From NCBI GenBank assembly GCA_034406715.1, contig CP137864.1:1860001-1924000 (forward strand): a DNA stretch of 64,000 bases, in the 5' to 3' direction. Of this stretch, positions 23,151-33,392 are shown one piece after another (the first letter of the stretch is position 1; every line of letters starts with the position of its first letter). The stretch comes from Rhodotorula mucilaginosa (taxonomy: Eukaryota > Basidiomycota > Microbotryomycetes > Sporidiobolales > Sporidiobolaceae). Below the pieces are notes generated by a model, which saw only the letters and a program-made list of their open reading frames with translations, was not told where the DNA came from and searched no databases. Both the position numbers and the translations under genes were made by a program.

Positions 23151-25315
23151 CTACGTGTCGGGTACCAACACTCGCGGCGGCCTCTTCGGGGTCTTAGTGC
23201 CTGCATTCGACGCGGCAGGAGCAACAGCGTCGTCTCCCTGCGATCGTTCACTCGGCAACAACAAGCTCCGCCAGTTCCCTGGCGATCCGCCGTGCGCATT
23301 CGGAACGGGCGGCGGCGACGGGAGACGGAACGAGGAGAAATTGTCGTCTGGTGGAGCCGCTCCGGCACGAAACGCCGCGCCGAGGGCGGCGAAGGAGGGC
23401 AGAGAGGGAGCGCGAGAGAACGGGTTGCGGAATGAGGCGCTGCTGGGCGCGGAAGCTTTGACTGGAGTGTCCGGTGCGAGAATGAGGTCGCGTGATGCTC
23501 TTGCCGACGGGTCAAGCTCTGAGTGCAGGACAAGTCAGTCAGGCAGCGCGCGCCATGCTCTGCGAACTTTTGAAACATACTCTTGGGGCTGAGGCTCTTG
23601 CGTTTCCTTTTCCGCATGACGATTTCGGTCGTCGTGTCGTCGTCCGGCAAAACGACCGTACCCATCGCCGGGGCGGCTTGACTAGCGCTCGCCGCCGCTT
23701 GCTTCGGTCTCGCTCGCTTACCAAGGCTGACCACCCTCCGCTGTAAGACGTCTGTCGCGCCGGCTGTGCTGTCTCCCCGCGGCAGTGGACGGGAGCGCTC
23801 CGACTTGATGACGGGACGCGATTTCGCCATACTGGATTGCGAGTCGCGTTTGCCGGCCTGCGAGTCTTCTGCGGTCTGACTGTCCTTGCGGCCTGCGCGA
23901 GAAGACGGTACCTTGAAGACGTCGCCGCCTGCTTGACCGGCAGCGGATGGTGCCCCTCGCAAGAGTCGCTTCATGGTCGGACTCTCTGCGACTCGCTTTT
24001 CGCCCTCTTTGGCTTCGCGCTTCCGAGCCGATTTCTCGAGAGAGAGGAGGGACCGAGCCTTGAAGGGGGATGGCGCGGGCGCCAATCGCTGAGCGAGACG
24101 GTCGGCTTGCGACGTCGATGCAGGGAACAGCTTGATGCGATGGTGCGACAAGGTGGTCGCATCGACGCGAGTTCGGAAGCTATTTGAAAACAAAGTGTAT
24201 CAGAAAGAGTTCATGCGCGCTGTCGCAGGCGCCGAGTCTTGCGGAGCTGCGGGAACGGAACTCACTTCGGTTCCACCACATCAGCCCACCAGTCCTGTAC
24301 GACGTCGCGCTGGACCGCAATCTGCTTCATCTCCTTCTCTTTCGCCGTCGCCTGCTCGCCAGAAGCAATCGCGGCGACGTTCGGTTCGGCTACGTCCTGC
24401 ATGACGCGCCAGATCTGCAGCCGGTCCGTCTGGAAGTCGAGGAGCATCGCCGGGTCGAGAGTCTCGGCAAAGAGTTCTGGCGCGCGCTTCTTTTTGCCCT
24501 TCTTTGGTCTCTCCGGCTGGAACGTGATGGGCAAGGAAAGTAGGCCGAGCAGAAGAAGAGCTTGTAGACGGGTTCTGCGATGAGAGGAACGACGAAGCTA
24601 TACGTCAGATGGCGTCCCTGTACGGTCAGAAGCCTGCGATACTCACTCGAGGAGCTCTTTGGCTTCGATCCACTTGTCCGGCTTGACTTCCAGCGGTCCC
24701 GTTTCGTCCTCGTCTTGGTCGTGGCCGCGAGAGTGGCCAGGTTGCGACTCCGACTCGGGGTCGGTCGCGCGTTCCTTGCCCTTCTTCGCCCGTCGCTTCC
24801 GTTCTTCCTCTAAGCGGCGAAGTTCCGCCACGGTCCACAACTTGTAGTCGCGGAGGATCGTGCTTCGCTCGCCGTCGTCAGCCTGAGATGGCGATGAAAT
24901 TTCCGGCTCGTCGAGTGTCGCCGGGATCTCGCTCCGCCACCGCTTGTCAAAGCTCTGCAGCGGGAGGACCTGCTGTCGAATGAGGGCGTTGAAGTCGGCG
25001 GGAGTCTTGTCGTGGAGCAGCGAGATGAGCAGACGAGCGAACGCTTCGAGAGCAGCCTGCAAAACAGGAGCGACGTCAGCGCGCAACATCTACATGAACG
25101 GATGCGCTCGACGACAGTCGAGAGTCAACACCACTCACGAGCTGCTGTACGTCCGTCTGCTCCGCTCCGGGCCACAGGGTCGCCCTGTACGCCTCTCCCA
25201 AGTCGCGCGTCGGCAGCCGGATCGGATAAGTCGGTCGAGCTGCAAAGGGGATCGGCGGAGCGGTGGGCAGCGCGTAGAGCAGTCTCGGCTTGCTCAAGAC
25301 TGTGCTTGTAGCCAT
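23151..25315 (-). CDS. SLD3: Sld3/Treslin-like DNA replication initiation factor
   Basis: Exons 25315-25139, 25056-24647, 24574-24266, 24179-23581 and 23518-23151 give 620 residues. Recognition rests on the central domain: a helical ALEAFARLLISLL segment, then TRLQALLLLGLLSLP (about 197-211), a basic PKKGKKKR linker and DFQTDRLQIWRVM (about 242-254). These resemble the Sld3 family pattern of a leucine-rich LQ-helix followed by a DRLxIW helix, which binds Cdc45. The C-terminal third is disordered and basic and has S/T-P sites (LSPK, APDTPVK, ESPTMKR, TKTPKR), as expected if CDK phosphorylation creates Dpb11/TopBP1 binding sites. Family known: loads Cdc45 onto origin MCM. The match is by eye; other nuclear scaffold proteins remain possible. 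Confidence 0.65.
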
Positions 25316-25990
25316 CTCAGCATGCCTCGGCCAGGGTTCCCTTCAAACGAGTTCACGTCGAGGCGCGCTGATGAGAAAAATCGCTTTGGCATGCGGCTGC
25401 CAAGGTAGCCGACTGACTATACGCCGCCTCACAAGCACGTTCCAGCTTTCCGAAGGACTGTTCAACGATTCGTCCGAAGCACACTCGAATTTCGAGGAGA
25501 AATTGCATATTGCCGCAGGCAAGGAATGGTATTCAGAGAGAAAGAGAGAGAGGTAGAGGCAGCGGCGCCGAGCTGGGGCGGAGGGGAGCCGGGGAGGAAA
25601 GGAACCATATAACGACATCATCGGGAAGCGAAAAGACCCGCCGCACACGACCAAGCTCGCTGAACTCGGGAGGGGGGGAAAGAAGGAAGGGGAGAGAAGA
25701 GGGTCCTGCGGCAGGGGTACAATCCGGCGAGGAAGAGACCGGTGGGGTATATTGGGGGATGCTGGCGAGGGGTGCAGCGGGCGGGCAGTATGGTGTATTA
25801 TAGGCAGCGAGAGGGGGAGAGCGGGGTGTCAAGGAACGTTTCCATCGGGAAGGAGCGGCGGGCAGCCGACTCTGCCGGCGTTGTTTTTGAGGAGATAGAG
25901 AAACCGTGGGATGCTCGAGTCTATATTGGAGTTGCGAGCGAGAAAAGGGCGGAACGACGGCCGTCCAGGGTCGAAGGAGAAGTCGGGAAT
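25316..25990. promoter_or_regulatory. upstream region of the Sld3-like gene, purine/pyrimidine-biased
   Basis: About 675 bases between two minus-strand genes. From about 25530 to 25750 the plus strand is almost all A and G, so the Sld3-like gene's own strand has a long polypyrimidine tract upstream. No gene seen. Confidence 0.4.
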
Positions 25991-27659
25991 TTACTGCAGC
26001 TTCTTGGCGACCTTGGTGGCGGCAACCTTGGCGGCAGCCGTGTTGGTCTTCTTGTACGTTCGCTGGTAGAAGGCGATGAACAGGAAGAGGTAGGAGGCTG
26101 TGCGCGGGAGTCAAGCGGCGATGTCAGAAGGGGGGACAAACACGAACGGGCCGGAAAGGGGATGAAACGTACTGAGAAGAGCGCAACCAAAGATGGCGGC
26201 ACCCTCGGTACCGGCGCACGATCCCATCGACGGGAACGAGGGGTAGTAGGTCGCCGAGAAGTACGAGTAGGCTGTTTATTTTTCGCAGCTCGTCAGCAAA
26301 GGCATTGAAACGCAGTGGATGGCGAGAGACGACGAGTCTTACTGGCAAAGTAGACCGTGAAGAGGTCGATCACGAACTGGGTGATCTGGAGGGTCGTGAG
26401 ATACTTCTTCCACCAGATCTTGTAGCCGGCGGCGGTCATGAAGTAGTAGTAGTACTGTTCAGTGACGCGCGTCAGCAAGTCACCACGGGTCCAGCTTGAC
26501 TGAGAGTCTGAGGAGAACGCACCATGAGGACGTGAACAAAGAGGTTGAGGGTGATGACGACCCAGGAGACCGAGGTGCGGCCGTTCAGCTGAGTGTAGCA
26601 GAGGACGGCGGTGGCGGTGTGGTGGAACACGTGCAGGAACTGGAGCGGCTTCTTCTTGACGACGAGGAAACCAGTGTCAAAGAGCTCCCAGTCTGTGTGC
26701 GGTGATAAGAGGTCAGCATCCGGTCTCGAACTTGCGCGCGCGGGAGAAAGTGTGCTGAGGCGGAAAGGGCAACCTACACTTGAACTGAGGAGGACGGAGT
26801 AGCAAAAGTGACGGAGTCAGCTAAGTCGTTCCACACCTGACAAAGGACGCAAGAGAACGATGTGCTCACGAAGTAGTTGAAGATGTAGTAGGTCTCCATG
26901 CGCGGGGTCCACGCGTCGTCGGCGCAGATGGCGTAGAAGAGACCGTGCTTCCAGATGATGGGGACGATCTGCGAAAAGCGCGCGCACACACAGCGTCGTC
27001 AGCACTGCTGCCCCTTTGCATTTCAGGCAACGAGGGGTACGCACCTCTTCAAGCATCAGGGCGAGGAGGAGACCGGAGCCGGCCGAGAGGAGAAAGTTGT
27101 GCAGCATGAACAACGGCTTGAACCCTGTGACAATTGGACACGATTCGGGTATCGTTAGCTTGCTGAGCGGTGTGTAGGGGGGCTTTGGACAGATCCTCGA
27201 GGCCGAAGGAGGCGAGTCGCCCAAGGCGCACGTTTCCTCCAAACGAGGTTGTTTTGATTCGACTGCCGCGTGGGATGCCCGCACCGCCGTGCATGGTCGC
27301 CCTATACCATCATGAACTCCTGCCATGCCGTTCTGCTTGCACAATGCGCCAGAGTCCCTGCGCAGCGGGGCGCTGCACGCACCCCAACGCGTCGACGCGT
27401 CGAGTTCGGCTTTGGAAAAAAAAGGGGAAAGGACGATGTTTGGGGAGTTTGCGCACTCACGGTACGCGGGTCGGTTGGCCATGAAATCCTGACCGCCAAA
27501 GATGATGGCGAGGTAGACCGAGACTGCGAGTGCGACATCCTTGGTGGTCGAGATGGGCGTCGAGCCGGGGATCCAACGCTCGATGTTGTGCGGGAGCGAC
27601 GGGAGGGGGAGAGCGTGCAGGAGCGAGTGCACCGGTCCGGCGCCGACGGGGTTGGGCAT
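25991..27659 (-). CDS. ELO: very-long-chain fatty acid elongase (ELO family)
   Basis: Condensing enzyme of fatty acid elongation in the ER (acyl-CoA plus malonyl-CoA). Exons 27659-27461, 27124-27045, 26968-26870, 26784-26778, 26692-26523, 26454-26343, 26271-26173 and 26097-25991 give 290 residues. The [17 protein letters not shown] segment carries the HxxHH box at 149-153. [26 protein letters not shown] and [10 protein letters not shown] are standard for the family. Multiple membrane helices are evident. The C-terminus is lysine-rich ([12 protein letters not shown]), compatible with ER retrieval. One exon is only 7 bases long (26784-26778) and supplies FK plus the first base of Tyr in the conserved FKYWELFDT. 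It is divergent from the Ams2-like gene. Confidence 0.95.
26778..26784 (-). other. 7-base microexon in the ELO gene
   Basis: TTCAAGT lies between an acceptor CCTCAG and a donor GTAGGT. Without it the conserved FKYWELFDT block and the reading frame are lost. Confidence 0.8.
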
Positions 27660-28975
27660 CTTTCGGGCGTTGAGTCGACTGGCTTGAGGGGGACAGACGC
27701 GCGGAGCAAGAGCTTGAGAAGAGAGAAAGAGACAGCTGCAAGCCGCGCGAAGCGAGCGCGTCGACCCTCGATCGAGCAGACTCGGCACGGCACACGCCCA
27801 CACTCCACGCGCCGGGCCTCGGACCTAGACAGACAGCACCGTGGAAGGATTGCGAGTCGACCGGCACCGCGCTTATAGCCCTTGGGGTGCTGCAGCGCGA
27901 GACCGAAGGCCGAAGTGCCGCCTGCACGCCTTGTTCGGCCTGAGTGTCGATCAGCCACGTTCGCGGTCGCAGGCTTTCGCTCAAATAGCCACCTTGTAGA
28001 CCGAAAGAGAGACTATGCAGGAACGTGTTACAGTGCCAGAAAGAGCGAGATGCGAGGCGGCGGCAGCAGAGGAAAGGGACGAGGCAGAAGCGCTCGCCCC
28101 TCGCCTCTCCAGCTGCCACCTCGCATCCATGTGCTACACAAGAGAGACCAGGGAAGGGAGAGGAGGGGGATGTAGGCCCCTCAAAGCGGCACCCGCCCCG
28201 ACTGCCCCGCGCCATCATTGAGCCAAAGTGCACACATCCGCGCCCGTAAAGACAGCGGCGGGCGGCTGTATCCGGCGCGGGCGTGTGAGCCGGGGTGATG
28301 AGTGCCATACGCCTCGGTCAAGAAGACGGAGGGGCCAGGGGTAGTTCGCTCGGAGCAGCTGGAACGCCAAGCGTGCCACGGTCGTTCGACGTAGAAGAGC
28401 AGGCGCGCCTGGAACTGCGGTGAGGAGGGATAGGTCAGCAGGCGAGAAACGAGAGGCAGAGACTGGTACGACTCGGGTGCTCACCTTTGTGCGGCTCGTG
28501 GATTTTATTTGTTCGTGAAGAAGAAGAAAAGGAGAGCAGCGCGAGCTCGCTGCGAGGTCGAGGCGGGCGATTCCTACGACCGGCTGAGGGGAGGTTCTAC
28601 CTGGGCAACTGACTGAGGGGAGGCTCTGCATTTCGCTGCACGCGTCGTCAACGCGCGTGCAGCTGCAGCTGCAGCGAGGCCCGTCACTCACACTGGACTC
28701 GCTACGAGGGCAGACGTGAACGCGAGGCAAGAGACCAAGAGCTAGACGGCCGGGTCACTTGCTGTTCAGATTTTTGCGCCTGTGGAGGGAGCGCGCACCC
28801 ACCCAACACTCGCTTCTTTCCCTCTCGCCGACAAACAGTCACTCGAACGGCTCGTCTACGACAGCCAAGAGACTTGCAGCGCGTCCAGGTGCACCGTAAA
28901 GGACGTCGAGACTGTCGAGCACACGGGTCTTGCCACAAGACGAGCGTGACGCGCGACACGCTGCCGGTCAACAAC
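27660..28975. promoter_or_regulatory. divergent region, ELO / Ams2-like gene
   Basis: About 1.3 kb between two divergent starts. Open frames here look like antisense or chance. It probably contains leaders with introns. A CAGCTG-rich stretch occurs near 28660. Confidence 0.3.
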
Positions 28976-31900
28976 ATGTCGGACGCGCCCTTCGCCTCGA
29001 CCAGCACCGTGAACGGGCTCGAGCCGAGGAGATCAATGTCGAACGTCAACAACAGGCGACCTGGCACTGGTGCAGGGACCAGGAGAAAGGGCAAGGGGCG
29101 AGGTCGGCAGATGATGCGTGAGTTCTCCTATCGCCTCTTTTGTTCTCTGGCTAAGCCGGAGCTGACACCGGAACGAGGGTGAAATCGGCCGACTACAGTC
29201 AAGATCTTTTATGCCCTCAACTCGCCGCGCTTTCCTCCGCCGCCGTCGTCGAACTCGAACGCACCGCCTTCTTCCGGCAACGCTCTCTCTCCCGACTTTC
29301 TCGCCGTCCTCGATCCAGCGCTGGCACCGTCGCCCGATAATGTACCGACGCCAGCATCCAGTACCAGTGCTGCTACGCCCGCACTTGCACCCGCATCTAA
29401 ACCGGCATCCCAGTACACGTGCATGGCTCGGCTTTCTACTCCCGTTTGGGTGCAAATGGTCGGATCGAGTCGGCGTCCTGCAGGTCCACAAGACGCGCAA
29501 GACAGGAATCCCCAGTTCGGTCGCGTCACGCTCAAAACGTGCCTCAGCGCCATCTGCATCTCGCGGTGTGTTCCTCTCTCAAACGGATCGGACAAGGGCG
29601 CATCGGTGCTGACGACTCGGTGACGGTGTGTCTTCTTTGCAGACCGGAGCTGGTCATCGACTCGACCAAGGACTACTCTGTAGCGGCAGTCGACCCTTAC
29701 GAGTCTCTGCACCAGCAGACGGGTGGCCAATCTGGGTCGGCGGCGACCGGTACGAGCAACGGCCAAGGCCGCCCGTACGAGCCCGTCGACGCGCTCGTCG
29801 AAGGCAAGGGCATGTTGTCCTGGACGCTCGCTGAGAAGAAGGAGGGCACGACGATGGTCTGTGGACGCGTCATCGGACCGGACGACGGCGGGCATGCCGA
29901 CCTGCGACGACCGAGCAAACGGAGACGGATCGAGGCGGGATCGCTGACGACGGGGGAGGTCGACCTGTCTGACGACGACGAGAGCGACTCCGACGAACCG
30001 GAAGAGACGCTGGAAATCTGGCTGCAGCTCACCGAGGTACGCAGGCGCTAAGCATGGTCGGTCGAGGGTCTCGGAAGGAATACTCAAACTGACGGTGCGG
30101 AAACCTGTTTTCCAACAAACAGCGCGACGCCTTCACTCAAGGCCAGTTCCTCGACTGCCTGCGATCCTACCACAACCCGATCCAACAGATTCAGTCGCAA
30201 CTGTCCGAGATGAACTCGTCCCCTCCGAAACGTCGCGAATCGTTCCTGACCGGTCCCGTCGCCTCGACGACGAGCGACGGACTGTTCCCGCCTCTGTCGA
30301 CTTCGAGTGGAGATCCGGTCAAGGCGAAACGACCTCGAGAGCGGGCACCGATCGCTACGAACGGACCGGCACCTTTCGCGACCTCGGCTTCGGTTCAAGC
30401 GGCGTCGTCGCCGGCCGAACTGCAACCTCTCCCCAGAACCGCCGAGATGGTGAGCTCCGCCGCCGCCGCCGCCGGCGGCGCTCAACCCCTCGCGGCTGTG
30501 CCTCCCACGAGCACAAGCACGAGCGCGAACGCGAACGGCCTGCAAGATCCCCGCACGCTCGCTCTGCTCGAGCAACTCTTGCCGACCCTGACCGGCCAGA
30601 GCGTCGGCAGCAGCCTCGACTCGAACGGGATCGATGTCTCGCAGGCGCAGGCGTTGCTCCCCGCGATCGAGACCCTCGCGAGGTTCTACGGCATCGGCTT
30701 GCCGCCTTCATTGAACAACAACGATCCTGCAGCTGTCCTCGCCGCGCCGGCCAACATCACGACGACTTCACGGTCAAGCGAACCTGAGCCGACTTCGGTC
30801 GTGGCAGAGCCGCTTCAACAAGCTGCTGCTCCTGCAGCACCGGCTCCCGCTCCTGCTGCTGTATCATCGAACTCGAGACGGGCCGTGCAAGCCACCGAAC
30901 GCTTCGTCGCGATCGACGTTTCGCACATGACGGCGTTGCAGAGGGAGCAGGTCGGCAAGCAGAATCCGCGCGACCCGCGGGGCGGGTGCGCGAACTGTAA
31001 ACGGCGCAAGAGCACGACTTGGCATGAAGGTCGCGACAAGTCGGGAGCGGTGACGAGCGTTTGTAACGGTGCGCTCCTCTTCAAACTCTTCAGACTTTTT
31101 CGGGATTCACCCTGACCACCTTGACTTTTTCGACCTCCAGCTTGCGGCACATTCTTCAACAAGAACGGCTACCACCGCACAAAGGCGCCGGCCGCACCGA
31201 GCTCGTCCGCTCCGGGACCGCGCTCTGGCTTGCCGGGCACGTCTCCTCCGCGCAGTCGCGCAAAGGTCGCCGGAAGCCGACCGCTGCAAGGACGACTCAC
31301 CGCGACGTGCGAAGCCGACTTGGTCAAACGCACCAAGCCGAAAAAGGCTCGAGTCTCGCCCACCACAGCTGCTGGCGCTGCTTCCATCTTTGCCACCGGG
31401 TTGGTCCCGCCCCTGTCGCCTTCGAAGCACATCGGGCCGCGCTCGCCGTCTCTCAGCTTTGCGGCGGCGGCGTTTGGACACCCGTCGTCCCCTCGCAAGA
31501 CCTTGTCGCTCAGCTCGCCGGGTCGCTCGCCTCGCATGCGGTACCGAAACGTGTCCAACCCGTTCGCCGCCACCTCGCCCGTCCGCGGTTCTCAAGCGCG
31601 GCGGCCCGATCGCGGAACCGGCGCAGCAGCAGGAGGTGCCTACGAGTCGGACGGCGAAGAACGCGGGCCGAACCCACTCGAGTTTGGGAGCCTCTTTGGG
31701 ATGGAAACGGGGAGTCCGAGCCCGGTGCGCACGAGCAAGTCGTCGACCGGCAAGGAGCCCGCGGGCAGGGACATGCCGAGTTACCTCTTGACGGCGAGTC
31801 CGGGCACGGCACTGGACCGGATCTTGAACGAGACCAACATCGGCTCGATCAGCGCGTACGACGGCGGCGCCGCTTCTGGCAAGCGAGGCAGTCCAGGTCT

Positions 31901-33020
31901 TCCGGACGCATCGACCGTCTCCGACTTCAGCTTGTTCCTCCAGCAGCCGGGCAGCCCGACTTTCGGCAAAGGCTCGAGCCCCGCCGCCGTCGGGAAGGAA
32001 AATGCGCATCCCAGTCTCGTCACTTCATCGACCGATCCGGCTCAGCCGGTGACGGACGCCGACTCGTTCGAAAACGTACTGTCCTCCCTGCGTCGCGATT
32101 TCAACAACCGTCTCTCGTCGAACGCTCTCACCGCGCCGTCTTCGCCGGCGCCGTCTAGCCCGTGCGTGCTGCCGCGGACCAGTACCGCGACTCCTGGCTC
32201 GAAGGGCAAAGCGCCGCAATCTTCCGGTCGCCCGGCACCGTCCATCGTCGACTCGTTCTTGGACGGCGTGGTCCCGGCCTTCGCGCTCGATGCTTCGATG
32301 GAGGCAGGCGGACCCGAGAAGACCCCGGCTAGCGATTCGGACGCCTGGTCGCCCCTGAATGCGCAAGCCGAGCAGGATGCGACCCTCCGTCTCGGCGACG
32401 GACTCTCTCACTCTTTGGACCACTCTCAAGCACCCGCGTCGAACCGCAGTCGGCCGCCTCGTCGAGCAGCGTTCATTCCCGCCCACCTTCTCGCGCCGTC
32501 GGACGTGACTGACGTCTTCGATCTCGGCTCTCTACCGCCGTCTTCCCCGCCCATGCTCCCGAGCGATGCGTTCCCGACCCCGTCCGATTTCGAAGGCGTC
32601 ACGCCTTCAGCAGACGGTGGCGAGCAGCCCACCACCCAGCAGGGCATGCTCGAGGCCGTCGCCGAAACCGTCGCTCGCGAGCCGAATGCCGACACGCGCC
32701 AAGCGATGATTGCTCTCTTGCAGTCTCTGAGCGCAGGAAGCGCGAGCGGTCCCGATTCGGGCGATCGCGCTGCGCACACGTTCGGATCCGAGGAGGCGAA
32801 GGTTCAGCTCGATCGCGAAACCGTGAGCCGCCTCCTGGGCCTCATCTCTGCGCACGAGACGTCGACAAGCTCGAGCGCCAAGTCCGCGACTGCCGCGAAT
32901 TCGACCACCGAGATCAACGAAGCTGCCTTGACCGCTCTCAACGCCCCGGCTGCGGTCGTGACGGGAGGTCAGCAGATGCACGATCTCTACCACGACCTCT
33001 TCACGAACCCTCCCTTTTGA
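28976..33020 (+). CDS. Ams2/Spt21-like GATA-finger transcription regulator
   Basis: Exons 28976-29117, 29199-29565, 29643-30036, 30123-31068 and 31141-33020 give 1242 residues. The N-terminal domain (about 48-250) shows the Ams2/Spt21 signature: KIFYALNSP, TCMARLSTPVWV, VTLKTCLSAICISRPELV, DSTKDYSVAAVDPYES and GKGMLSWTL. A single zinc finger follows at 590-618 (CANC..CNAC) with a 21-residue loop, longer than the usual 17-18, and with WHEG in place of the usual WRR. The rest is disordered, with many SP/TP motifs (RSPRMR, SPSKHIGPRSPS). In S. pombe Ams2 drives S-phase histone gene transcription and CENP-A loading; Spt21 does the same for histones in budding yeast. That role here is inference from the family. 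Its 3' end converges with the iron-type GATA gene. Confidence 0.82.
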
Positions 33021-33392
33021 TTGCTCTCTCAATATCAAAATATAACCTACCCGGCGCATGCCCCTATATATCACACGCGCAAGCACCCTCACTTGTGCTG
33101 TACATACCGCGCTTTCCACTCATTCCCTTGCGATTTTTTGGTCTTCCCTTCCTCAGATTCCCCTTCTTGCATTTCTCGCTTGCATAGCTTCATTGCATCT
33201 CATGCCTTTCACTTTCAACTCGTGGAACTGGGATCGAAGAACTCGAAAGCAAAGAATTTTGCAGAAAAGCGGGAAAGACGGGGTTGAGCGAAGTAGTGGA
33301 CGGACAACAAGGGGACATCGAAGCTATAGGCAAGATAGTTCATTCTGGACATGGCGCGACGTCGCGGTACGGAAGGGCGTCGATCTCGAGTT
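33021..33392. other. convergent 3' intergenic region
   Basis: About 370 AT-richer bases between two convergent GATA genes, presumably both 3' UTRs. No gene seen. Confidence 0.35.

Noticed and set aside
22799-23580. extension of the Sld3-like exon downstream of 23581
   Set aside because: Composition changes abruptly and a GTATGT donor at 23580 joins in frame to the true last exon 23518-23151.
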